A DNA stretch of 60,780 bases from SXXH01 sp041165735 (GTDB lineage Bacteria; Planctomycetota; UBA1135; GCA-002686595), in the NCBI GenBank assembly GCA_046341775.1, contig JBKDQQ010000046.1, positions 1 through 60,780 on the forward strand, in the 5' to 3' direction. A program made the position numbers and the translations under genes. Shown here piece after piece: positions 48,055 through 57,197 of this stretch. Below the pieces are notes generated by a model that was not told where the DNA came from, did no database searches, and worked only from the letters and a program-made list of their open reading frames with translations. How positions within the stretch are numbered: the stretch's first letter is position 1; each line of letters starts with the position of its first letter.

Positions 48055-48861
48055 TCACAGCAGCACGCCGGGGGTCGCGCCGGCGAGGAGCAGGATGTTG
48101 ACTCCGGCGTGGCACCACGCGGCGACGCCCACGCCGCGCCAAGCGTACAGCAGCGCGAGGCAGATGCCCGACATGGTGCGCCAGGCGAACAGCGCCGGGT
48201 CGAAGGGTTCGCCTCCACCGCCCAGTGGTGCGTTGACGGCGCGCAGGTGGAAGGCGGCGAACACCAACCCGGCGGGGATCGAGGCGGCCAGGAAGGCCAG
48301 GGAGCGCGCTGCACGCCCCGCGCCGGCCAGCGGTTCGAAGAATCGCGCGGCGAGGCGCGCGAAGAGCGCGAGCAGCAAGACCCGGAAGAGCAGTTCCTCC
48401 CAACCCGCGCCACCCACCACGAGCGCCGCTTGCTCGAGGGACGGAGGCGGTGGCGGGGTCGCCAGTTCCAAGGAGGCCGGCACGGGAGCATCGAGCAGCC
48501 GGTGCAGCACGACCACCAAGGGCGCGAAGACGAGCGACACAAGGAGTCCCTCGCCCGCGACGCGCGCGACCTTGCGGAACAGCGAGTAGCCCGGCTGGTA
48601 GAGGATCCACAGGCAGGCGAACAGCCCGACGAGCAGCGCGATCCTGCGTCCCAGCGCCTCGTGCTCGCCCAAGGCGCGCAGCGGGGCGGTCAGCGCCAGT
48701 TCCGCGGCGTTGCGGGCGCCCGAGTCGAGGCCGAAGGCTTCGTAGGCGGCGAAGAGCGGCGCGCAAGCGCACAAGCCCAAGGCCATCTCGCGCGCGAACC
48801 ACCGTTCGGGAGCGCCGGCGGAGTCGACCGCGGGCGCAGGCTTGGACTTGGCGCGGCTCAC
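48055..48861 (-). CDS. CPBP family intramembrane protease-like protein
   Basis: 268 residues with several hydrophobic helices. The CAAX-protease/bacteriocin-processing signature is clear: GWEELLFRVLLLALF (EExxxR), a FHLRAVNAPL histidine and CHAGVNILLL (HxxxN). Members are membrane glutamic-type proteases; the substrate here is unknown. It sits inside a quinone operon, GTG 48861 overlapping the ubiE stop and ubiX following 13 bases on. Such placement may reflect prenyl or membrane-lipid chemistry, or may be incidental. Confidence 0.87.
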   Translation of the reverse strand: MSRAKSKPAPAVDSAGAPERWFAREMALGLCACAPLFAAYEAFGLDSGARNAAELALTAPLRALGEHEALGRRIALLVGLFACLWILYQPGYSLFRKVARVAGEGLLVSLVFAPLVVVLHRLLDAPVPASLELATPPPPPSLEQAALVVGGAGWEELLFRVLLLALFARLAARFFEPLAGAGRAARSLAFLAASIPAGLVFAAFHLRAVNAPLGGGGEPFDPALFAWRTMSGICLALLYAWRGVGVAAWCHAGVNILLLAGATPGVLL

Positions 48862-49553
48862 GACGCGCGCGGCACGCGGCCCACGTGCAGGCAGGCGATG
48901 CCGCGCGTCAGGAGGTCCCACTCGACGCCTTCGAGTCCTGCGCCGCGCATCTCGCGGGCGAACTGCTCCGGCGCGGGCCACGCCAGGACTGTGCGCGGCA
49001 AGTACTCGTACGCGTCCCTGTCCTTCGAGACGAGGCGGCCGATCGCGGGCAGGATGCGCGTGAAGTAGAGCCGGTACAACCGGCCGAGCACGGCGCCGGG
49101 AGGCATGCTGAACTCGAGCACGACGACGCGGCCGCCTGGGCGCACGACACGCGCGAGTTCGCGCAGCGCGCCTTCTCGATCGGCGACGTTGCGGATGCCG
49201 AAGGCGATCGTGGCGACATCGCAGCTGCGGTCGGCCGCCGGCAGGCGCATGGCGTCGCCGCGCACGAACACTGCTTGGGATCCGCTTCGTTCGGCCTTCC
49301 TCACCGCGTGCGACAGCATCGGCGCGGTGAAGTCGACTCCTACGACTTGGGCGCCTTGCGCGGCGAACAGGAGCGCGACATCGCCCGTGCCGCAACACAC
49401 ATCGAGCACGTCCCGCCCGCGCACTTCGCCGGCGGCGCGCAGCATGCGCTTGCGCCACCGCTGGTCGATCCCCAGCGAGAGGGTGCGATTGAGCAGGTCG
49501 TACACGCCCGCGATGCGGGCGAACATCGATTCGACTTGGACGGGATCGGGCAC
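48858..49553 (-). CDS. ubiE: Demethylmenaquinone/ubiquinone C-methyltransferase
   Basis: 231 residues: VESMFARIAGVYDLLNRTLSLGIDQRWRKR, the SAM motif VLDVCCGTGDVALLFAA, VVGVDFTAPMLSHA, FGIRNVADREGALRELARVVRPGG and LVSKDRDAYEYLPRTV, a close match to UbiE/MenG. It carries out the last C-methylation of menaquinone or ubiquinone. The start is GTG 49553. It leads the operon ubiE-CPBP-ubiX-ubiA (perhaps with holA), with overlapping stops and starts. A TACAGC hexamer lies 6 bases upstream of the start, close to the local -10 pattern. Confidence 0.94.
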   Translation of the reverse strand: MPDPVQVESMFARIAGVYDLLNRTLSLGIDQRWRKRMLRAAGEVRGRDVLDVCCGTGDVALLFAAQGAQVVGVDFTAPMLSHAVRKAERSGSQAVFVRGDAMRLPAADRSCDVATIAFGIRNVADREGALRELARVVRPGGRVVVLEFSMPPGAVLGRLYRLYFTRILPAIGRLVSKDRDAYEYLPRTVLAWPAPEQFAREMRGAGLEGVEWDLLTRGIACLHVGRVPRAS

Positions 49554-49759
49554 GGGATGGCTGTACTCGCCACCATAGGGCTTCGAACGCCGCGTGGCGA
49601 GGGATGCAGACCGTACGCTCCGTTCGCGCCCATGGGCGCGGAGTCGAGCGCCCCTCGCCGCCTCGACAGGCGCGCGGCGGCACCGGGCGTGGCCGGTCGT
49701 CGCCGTGGGGGTGCGTCCCGCTCGCCTCGGGCGCGTGGCACCAGGGCGGCCTGGAATGC

Positions 49760-49788
49760 GCAGGGGGCGCCACGGAGGCGCCCCCTGC
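49760..49788 (-). terminator. Perfect 12-bp hairpin terminator of the large lipoprotein gene
   Basis: GCAGGGGGCGCC pairs with GGCGCCCCCTGC around ACGGA, about 65 bases past the stop at 49854 on the minus strand. The gap 49554-49853 holds no other recognised feature. Confidence 0.68.
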
Positions 49789-49853
49789 TTCGTCCATCCC
49801 TCGCGTCCCGACCGGCGGGCGGTCCGCCTACCGTCAAGCCGCGGCGTGGAAGA

Positions 49854-52800
49854 TCACTGGCGGAAGTAGTCCGCCAGGATGTTGACGTTCGGGGCGGGAA
49901 TCGACTGGGTCCCGCTGACGTACGGGTTCGTGTCGATGCGCTGGCCGATGGCGTAGTCGACGACATCGATCACGCCGTTGCTGTTGATGGCGTTGGGCAC
50001 CGCGACGAACAAGTACTTGGCCTCGGAGGCGTTCTGCACCGCCGGGCAGCCTCCGCGCACCATGGCCTTGCCGTTGGCGAGGATGGGCGTGCCGGCGCTG
50101 AACGGCGTCGTCAGGTTCGTGATGGCCGAGATGACGCGCAGGTTGTCGAAGGCCACGTCGACTGGGATGCCCGAGAGCTGGCCGGCGGACGAGCTGAGCG
50201 AAACCTGCACGCCGAAGGCGATGTCGCGGAACTGCGGCACCGACAACGAGGAGAAGTTCAGCGGCAACTGGCCGGTGATGCCCGAGACCGGGACGAACTT
50301 CGACACGGCTCCGACGCCCAGCGGCCCCGAAGTGGTGCCGGTGATCGGCCCTTCGTGGACGATCCACAGGGCACCCCGCAGGTCGACCGGGTCGACCTGC
50401 ATGGTCTTCGGCAATTGGAACGTCTCGGTGCTGATGCCGACGATGTCGTCGTAGCCCCAGCCGTTGACGGTGTTGGGGCCGGACTCGAAGACCGTCACCT
50501 TGCCGCTGCGGTTGAGGATGTAGCCGAAGTACACGTTGCGGCTGAAGCCGAAGCACGGCTGGCGCTGCGTGATCGCCACTTCGAACGGCTGGTTGAGTTG
50601 CGAGCGCACGACCTTGCGGACCGTCAACGACAGCGCCGCGATGATCGAGACCGTGTTCTCGCCCTCGTTGGCGACGAGGATGTCCTCGTTGCCACCATCC
50701 CACGCGATGCCGCGCGGACGGATTCCGACCTGCGTTTCCTGGATGACTTCGTTGAAGTTCGCCGAGCGCGGATCGATGTCGATGAAGCTGACCTGGTTGG
50801 CGAGTTGGTTGGTGACCGCCAGCGTGCGCACGTTGGGGTCCATCGCCATCGAAGTCGGGTCGAAGACGTTGATGCGGTCGATGACCGTCATGCGGTTGCT
50901 GTTCAGCACCACGACTTCGCGACGGGCGCGGTCGAGCACGTACAGGTACTGGCCGATCTGCTGGCGGATCTGGAAGTCCGCGCACAGGTTGACCGTGGCT
51001 TGCGGCAGCGATGGCCCGAGGAAGAAGTTGTTCTGCTCGAGCGTCAGCAGGCCCGAAGGCGGGATGCCGAGGGCCGGGTTGCCGAAGTAGTCGCCCGGGG
51101 TGAGCAGGTTGGTCAGGCCGGCGCAGGTGGGCGCCGTGCACAAGCCGCCCGCCATCGGGTTGGGCTGCGAGTCGATCGAGGTCGGCTCCTGGCCGCCGAT
51201 GAACGGCGTGATGCACAGCGGCGGGAAGTTCAACGGCGGCGGGTTGGGGTGCGGCGCCCAGCCCATGAGGTTCTCGAAGCCGTCGAGCAGCGTGCCGAAC
51301 TGTCCGGCCTGCGTCGGGCCCATCGTGTTGCCCGTCTGGCCGTTGAGCACCGGCGAGATGCGCTTCTTGCCGCTCAGGGCGCAGATGTTGCCGCCGTTGG
51401 CTTGGCAGCCGAACGGCGCCGGGCCGTTGTTGAACGCGCTGTCGAGGCCGCGACCGAGCATCATGTCGCTGACGCTGTTGACGATCGGCGCGCGCGCCAC
51501 GAGGTCGGAGAGCGAGCTGTCGCGCGCCAGCGTGAACACGCCCGAGCTGCCGCCGTTCACCGTGCACGTGCCCGGGAAGAGCGGCGGACGCAACACGGCG
51601 CCCTGCTGGCGGACGTTGGGGTTGTTCGGGAAGTTGCTGCGGCCCGCGGCGAAGGTCTGGTAGGTCTGGTCGAACTCCGGGTTGCCGGTCGACTGGCCGA
51701 AGCCGTTGAGGTCGATGACCGAGATGCCCGGCGCGGCGCCGAGGCGTCCGGCGTAGATCGCATCCGGCGTGACCGGCACGTTGACGAGGCCCGGGCCTTC
51801 GCCCGTCGTGAAGAAGGTCGAGGGGCCGGTCGTGTTCGCGTTGCCGTTCGTCAGGTCGACGACGACATTGGTCGAGATGCCGACATCGATGCGGTTGAAC
51901 GCGCCGCACGGCAGGTCGGACGGTCCGCTGCCCGGGAAGATGTAGCCCGGCAGCAGTTCGAACGAGGAGAAGTCGAACATCGACACGGGGCGCACGACGA
52001 AGGGCATCGTGACGCGCGACGTGGGCGGGCCGTACTGCACCAGGACCGACGGCGAGACGGACGGCGTGCTGCCGAACAGGACGCCGAGGCTCAGCGGCTG
52101 GATCGGCTCGGTGAAGTCGATGCGGATCGCGGTTTGCGGATCGACGTTGACATCCCCGCCGCCGGGGGTGACGGCCGGGCGCACGACCGGCGGCGGCGTC
52201 TGGCCCACCTCGGGCGGAATCGTGTCGGCGCCGACCGTGGTCGCGGCCACGCCGGATTGCGAGAGGTTGCGTCCGCTGGTCGCGCGCACCGCTTCGGTCA
52301 CGCGGACCTTGAGCTGCAACCCGGCCGGGAAGCTCTCCAAGGTCGCGAGGTTGCCGTCCGTGTCGGCCACGAAGACGACGGAGTTGGGAGAGACGAGCTT
52401 GTCGTAGCCGCTGAAGGTGGCTCCGACGCCGGGGAAGCCGGCGCCCGGCAGTCCCCCATCGACCACCTCGGCGGTGTGCGCGCCCGTGTCAGGATCGCGG
52501 CGCACCCAGCGCTGCAAGCCGAGGAGCGGCGGATCACCGGCGGCGGCACCCGCGTAGGTCGCGGCGTAGCGCACACCGTCTTCTTCGACTCCGACGAAGA
52601 CGCGCGCGCGCACCGGCAAGGTCTGGCCGGTGGTGGGGTTGAGGCCGATGAGCGAGATGGCGCCCGTCAAGCCGTCGGAGGTCTGCGCGGCCGGCGACGG
52701 GTCGAGGATCGAATCGATGTCGATCGCCGTGGAGAACTCGCACACGAAGAAGTGATTGCCCGGAGCGCCCGAGGGCAGGACGGCGCCCAACGGGAACTGC

Positions 52801-53150
52801 GGCGAGGGCCGCAGGGGATTGTTCGTGCGCAGGTTGTTGACGAGGTCGGCCTGCGTGCGGATGGACAGCAGGTTCGCGGTCGGGACCCCATCGGCGTTCA
52901 GCGCGAACACCTGGTACGGCAGCAACTGGCCGAAGCCGTTGGAGATTTGCGCGATGGAGGGGCTGGGGACGCTGGGCGGGCTCGAGCTGATCACCCCGCC
53001 GCAGGAGGGCACGAGAGCCGACACGGTAGCCACGGTCGCCAAGGCGAACCACGCGCGCGCTCCACCGGGCAGTGCGCCCGAGAGGGCGCGGGGGGCGGCG
53101 TGGACGAGGGAGCCGAGCTTCAGCCGATCGCTGGTCTGCATCGCTTGCAT
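49854..53150 (-). CDS. Large secreted lipoprotein with Ig-like/beta-propeller regions
   Basis: 1098 residues. A long basic N-region precedes a hydrophobic stretch and lipobox-like Cys50 (ATVATVSALVPSCGG), so it is probably a lipoprotein or Tat/Sec-exported. Residues ~300-400 include a bacterial Ig-like unit (GGDVNVDPQTAIRIDFTEPIQPLS). Residues ~760-960 resemble YVTN propeller blades (YLYVLDRARREVVVLNSNRMTVIDRI, GGNEDILVANEGENTVSIIAALS). The protein is rich in Asn, Gln, Thr and Pro, unlike its neighbours. A dockerin-like or EF-hand-like tail (NGVIDVVDYAIGQRID) is possible. No enzyme motif is seen; a surface or structural role is an inference. Confidence 0.8.
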   Translation of the reverse strand: MQAMQTSDRLKLGSLVHAAPRALSGALPGGARAWFALATVATVSALVPSCGGVISSSPPSVPSPSIAQISNGFGQLLPYQVFALNADGVPTANLLSIRTQADLVNNLRTNNPLRPSPQFPLGAVLPSGAPGNHFFVCEFSTAIDIDSILDPSPAAQTSDGLTGAISLIGLNPTTGQTLPVRARVFVGVEEDGVRYAATYAGAAAGDPPLLGLQRWVRRDPDTGAHTAEVVDGGLPGAGFPGVGATFSGYDKLVSPNSVVFVADTDGNLATLESFPAGLQLKVRVTEAVRATSGRNLSQSGVAATTVGADTIPPEVGQTPPPVVRPAVTPGGGDVNVDPQTAIRIDFTEPIQPLSLGVLFGSTPSVSPSVLVQYGPPTSRVTMPFVVRPVSMFDFSSFELLPGYIFPGSGPSDLPCGAFNRIDVGISTNVVVDLTNGNANTTGPSTFFTTGEGPGLVNVPVTPDAIYAGRLGAAPGISVIDLNGFGQSTGNPEFDQTYQTFAAGRSNFPNNPNVRQQGAVLRPPLFPGTCTVNGGSSGVFTLARDSSLSDLVARAPIVNSVSDMMLGRGLDSAFNNGPAPFGCQANGGNICALSGKKRISPVLNGQTGNTMGPTQAGQFGTLLDGFENLMGWAPHPNPPPLNFPPLCITPFIGGQEPTSIDSQPNPMAGGLCTAPTCAGLTNLLTPGDYFGNPALGIPPSGLLTLEQNNFFLGPSLPQATVNLCADFQIRQQIGQYLYVLDRARREVVVLNSNRMTVIDRINVFDPTSMAMDPNVRTLAVTNQLANQVSFIDIDPRSANFNEVIQETQVGIRPRGIAWDGGNEDILVANEGENTVSIIAALSLTVRKVVRSQLNQPFEVAITQRQPCFGFSRNVYFGYILNRSGKVTVFESGPNTVNGWGYDDIVGISTETFQLPKTMQVDPVDLRGALWIVHEGPITGTTSGPLGVGAVSKFVPVSGITGQLPLNFSSLSVPQFRDIAFGVQVSLSSSAGQLSGIPVDVAFDNLRVISAITNLTTPFSAGTPILANGKAMVRGGCPAVQNASEAKYLFVAVPNAINSNGVIDVVDYAIGQRIDTNPYVSGTQSIPAPNVNILADYFRQ

Positions 53151-54097
53151 CAGTTGAGTGTGTGGACGACTCCTCGCCGCCCCGTGCAGCCCTGGTGAGG
53201 GTCCGACGAAGTGCGAGGAGGGGGGGCGTCAGGGGTGAACAGGATGCCAACTGCAAGGCCGCAGGGAAAGCCTCTCCCCCCCATCCCGCCGCGCTTGACG
53301 CTTCGGGCGGGGTGGATCAGGCACCGCGAGGGCGTCGGCGGAAGCGACCTGCCCCCGCGCCGCCGACCTCTCGATGCTTCGTCCCGCGTGCTGCCGGCCC
53401 GGCAGGCCCCTGTCGGGGCGTGCGGACCGTCGCTGGCGCCGGCGCATCTCCGCCGGCTCGAGTCCCAGACAGCGCCTCCGAGGTGCAACTTGCGTGCCTT
53501 GGGAACCCGCCAGGGACCCGGAGGGTGGTGGTACCGTTGGCTGTTGGTGACCTGCCAAGGCCACCGCGGGACGGATGTCCCGTGGAGAAGGCCCTGCCAG
53601 CGCCACGGAGGAAGCTGGTCTGGATCGGCCCGGACCGCTGTCCTTTCGGAGAATTGGCGGCAGGGAACTGGTCCCCCACCGTCGATCACCACAGGGCGCA
53701 GCGGCCGTTCCGACGAGTCGTTCCTACCCCGCTCGCGCTGTCCGGTTTCGATCCCGTGCGGACGCTTCGGCGCCATTCCGCTGCTGCAGTTCCTTTGTCG
53801 CGCCCTCTACGACCTTTGAACTGCGGTGCGCAGCGAGCAGCTCCCACGGGTGCGCGCCCGACGCGCAGCGCCATGGCGCAACGCATCCCGCCCTCCCCGC
53901 AATCCCGCTCTCCCTCGCATCCCGAATTCCCCGCATCCCGAATTCCCCGCGCGCACCGCCGCCCCGGAGCGCCGCCAACCACGCGGGACGAGCGCAGCCG
54001 CACACCTGACGTGCGCGGCGCGCGCGCCGAACCCGCATCGCGCTCCGGCGCGGCGCGCCCTCCTGCCAGGGGCCTAGGGGCGGGCGAGGCGGACTGC
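53151..54097. other. Long non-coding stretch upstream of two divergent genes
   Basis: About 950 bases without a gene supported by codon pattern, start site or family match on either strand. It is less G+C-extreme than the coding regions and contains small inverted repeats (for example GGGACGGATGTCCC at about 53569) and C-rich tracts. A riboswitch, long leader of the lipoprotein gene or an RNA gene is possible but none is recognised; RNase P RNA, tmRNA and tRNA signatures were looked for and not seen. Confidence 0.5.
53882..53947. repeat. Degenerate 16-bp tandem array, four copies
   Basis: Units at 53882-53897 (CGCATCCCGCCCTCCC), 53898-53915 (18 bases), and two identical CGCATCCCGAATTCCC at 53916 and 53932. 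It shares unit length, not sequence, with the arrays at 36808 and 56311. Confidence 0.75.
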
Positions 54098-54103
54098 TAG
54101 TCT
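54098..54103 (+). promoter_or_regulatory. Putative -10 box TAGTCT of ruvB-tgt
   Basis: GGACTGCTAGTCT ends 9 bases before ATG 54113. The first ten bases are identical to those upstream of miaA. Confidence 0.5.
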
Positions 54104-54112
54104 GCCTCGGCG

Positions 54113-55143
<1,031 letters not shown>

Positions 55144-55147
<4 letters not shown>

Positions 55148-56316
55148 CGGGGGGAGCGCCTCGCGCGCCGCTGTGCTCGTTCCGGCGCGACGGATTCGGC
55201 TTCGACCTGCTCGCCGAGGAGACGCGCACGAGCGCGCGGCGCGGGCGCTTCCTCACGCCGCACGGCGCGGTCGAGACCCCGGCCTTCATGCCGGTGGGCA
55301 CGAAGGGCACGGTCAAGGGGGTGCTGCCGCGCGACCTGCGCGCCGTGGGATCGACGATGATCCTCGCCAACACCTACCACCTGCACCTGCGGCCCGGCGA
55401 GGAGCTCGTGGCGCGACTCGGCGGGCTGCACGCCCTGATGGCGTGGGACGGGCCGATCCTGACCGACTCGGGCGGCTACCAGGTCTTCAGCCTGGGCCAC
55501 CTCACGAAGGTCGACGAGGGCGGCGTGACGACGAAGAGCATCGTCGACGGCGCGCCGCTGCGCCTCGATCCGGAGCGGGCCGTGCGCATCCAGGCGCTGC
55601 TCGGCGCCGATGTGCAGATGGCCTTCGACCATTGCCCCGCGAACCCCGTGGACCGGGCCATGGTCGAGGACGCCACGGCGCGCACGGCGCGCTGGCTCGA
55701 GCGTTGCGTGGCCGAGCATGAACGCCTCGGCGGATCGGCCCGCGGGCAGGCGCTCTTCGGGATCGTGCAAGGCGGCGCCTTCCCCGACTTGCGCGCGCGA
55801 TCGGTCGAGGACGTGGTGCGGCACGACCTCGTCGGCTGCGCGGTCGGCGGCGTCTCGGTCGGCGAGGAGCGGGAGCAGATGCGCGTCGCCGTCGAAGCCG
55901 CGGCCCCGCTCTTGCCGCGCGATCGTCCGCGCTACTTGATGGGCGTCGGCACGCCGCTCGACTTCTTCGACGCCGTCGAGCGCGGCGTCGACCTGTTCGA
56001 CTGCGTCTCCCCCACCCGCAACGCGCGCACCCACAAGGCCTGGACCAGCCGCGGGGAGCTCAACCTCAAGAACGCCCGCTTCAAGGACGACCCCACCCCG
56101 GTCGATCCCGAGTGCGATTGCCCCTGCTGCCTCCAATACAGCCGCGCCACCCTGCGCCACCTGGTCGTGGCCGACGAGATGCTCGCGCCGATCCTGCTCA
56201 CGCTGCACAACCTGCGCTACTTCCATCGCCTGATGGAACGCATGCGCGCCGCCATCGAGGCCGATCGCCTGCCCGAGCTGCGGCGCGCAGTGCTCGCCGC
56301 GCGCGGCGAGGCCTGA
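55144..56316 (+). CDS. tgt: Queuine tRNA-ribosyltransferase
   Basis: 390 residues. TIM-barrel TGT with TPAFMPVGTKGTVKGVLPRDL, ILANTYHLHLRPGEELV, the catalytic Asp in ILTDSGGYQVFSL, FGIVQGGAFPDLR, VGGVSVGEE, SPTRNARTHKAWTS and the zinc site ECDCPCCLQYSRATLRHL. It exchanges guanine 34 for preQ1 in tRNAs for Asp, Asn, His and Tyr. The start is GTG 55144 in the ruvB stop (GTGA). The last codons run straight into a 16-bp tandem array; the TGA is part of its first unit. Confidence 0.95.
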
Positions 56317-56402
56317 GCGGGGCGAGGCCTGAGCGGGGCGAGGCCTGAGCGGGGCGAGGCCTGAGCGGGGCGAGGCCTGAGCGGGGCGAGGCCTGAGCGG
56401 GG
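56311..56402. repeat. 16-bp tandem array, 5.75 copies, starting inside the tgt stop
   Basis: The unit GCCTGAGCGGGGCGAG is repeated without variation at 56311, 56327, 56343, 56359, 56375 and partly at 56391. The first unit contains the tgt TGA. Total length and copy number almost equal those of the unrelated array at 36808-36900. An 18-bp palindrome follows 5 bases later. Confidence 0.95.
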
Positions 56403-56406
56403 TCGC

Positions 56407-56424
56407 CGTCAATTATTTTTGACA
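56407..56424. repeat. 18-bp A+T-rich palindrome, copy 7
   Basis: CGTCAATTATTTTTGACA, an exact fit to YGTCAA-N6-TTGACA, in the gap between convergent tgt and the small Cys-rich gene. It contains one of the most A+T-rich runs in the window. Confidence 0.85.
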
Positions 56425-56449
56425 ATCCGCCTCCGGCGCGGACGCGGCC

Positions 56450-56620
56450 TCAGCGCCGCTTGTAGTCCGGACAGACGAGCGCGTTCGGCCGCTCCGGCCG
56501 CTTGCAGGCCGAACCGTAGTCCCACTTGCAGTCGTCGCACAGGTGGCGGCGCGACTTGGCCGCGAACAGGCGGCGCAGGAACTCGGCGATGCGGCGATGG
56601 ATGGGCAGTTGGTCCTTCAT
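56450..56620 (-). CDS. Small cysteine-rich protein of unknown function
   Basis: 56 residues: a basic amphipathic half (MKDQLPIHRRIAEFLRRLFAAK) and a Cys-rich half (CDDCKWDYGSACKRPERP and VCPDYKRR) with four cysteines spaced C-x2-C-x8-C-x11-C, which could bind zinc or an iron-sulfur cluster. ATG 56620. It is convergent with tgt. No family is recognised; the spaced cysteines and biased codon third positions support it being real. Confidence 0.55.
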   Translation of the reverse strand: MKDQLPIHRRIAEFLRRLFAAKSRRHLCDDCKWDYGSACKRPERPNALVCPDYKRR

Positions 56621-56900
56621 GGTCGCGGAAGCCTCGCGGCGGCAGTCAGCATAGCCATGGCGCGGCTGGTGCGCTTGCGCGCCACGGCACGCGCCACCGC
56701 CGATGCAAGAAGTCGTGCCCGAGCCCTTGCTGAATCCCGCACCAGAGGCGGAGACGGCATCAGGCCTGCAGCGAGGGCCACCACCGAAGCCAACTGCGAA
56801 GCGCCCGCGAGACCCACCGCCGTGGCCATTTGCGCTCCCCCGCCGTCGCACCCGAGTCTGCCGCGCTGGATCGGATCAACGTCAGCGGCACCATCCGGCT

Positions 56901-57025
56901 CGTACTCACTCGTACTCACTCGTACTCCTACGCGCACCTCGCGCACCTCGCGCACCTGGCGCACCTGGCGCACCTGGCGCATCTGGCGCATCTGGCGCAT
57001 CTCGCACGCGCATCGCACGCGCATC
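56901..57025. repeat. Nested tandem repeats: 10-mer, 9-mer and 11-mer
   Basis: About 2.7 copies of CGTACTCACT (from 56901), then eight copies of a 9-mer GCGCAYCTS (56932-57003), then two copies of GCACGCGCATC (57004-57025). The gap 56621-57197 holds no convincing gene; frames across the array read as low-complexity AHL or RCA repeats. Confidence 0.85.
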
Positions 57026-57101
57026 GCGTGGGCATCGCGAACGTTCGAAAAGCACTCCATGGGCGAAGTGCATCGCACGCAGGGAGTGTCCGCCCAACAT
57101 G

Positions 57102-57140
57102 CGCGTGACCGTCCTCGCCAGCGGCGAGAACGGTCACGCG
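57102..57140 (-). terminator. Strong hairpin terminator of the SH3-like gene
   Basis: An ~18-bp stem with one mismatch and an AGC loop, 58 bases past the stop at 57198 on the minus strand. Confidence 0.65.
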
Positions 57141-57197
57141 ATGCACGCGCTCGGAAGCGCGCCCGGACGCCTCCTTGGCGTCGGCGCGCGGCTGGAG

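Noticed and set aside
53151..54112. RNase P RNA, tmRNA or a known riboswitch
   Set aside because: None of the conserved cores (for example GAGGAAAGTCC of RNase P RNA) can be found by eye; left as unassigned.
56830..57108. Small protein made of AHL repeats
   Set aside because: It is the translation of a 9-bp DNA repeat that stays open in several frames on both strands; no start signal or family supports it.
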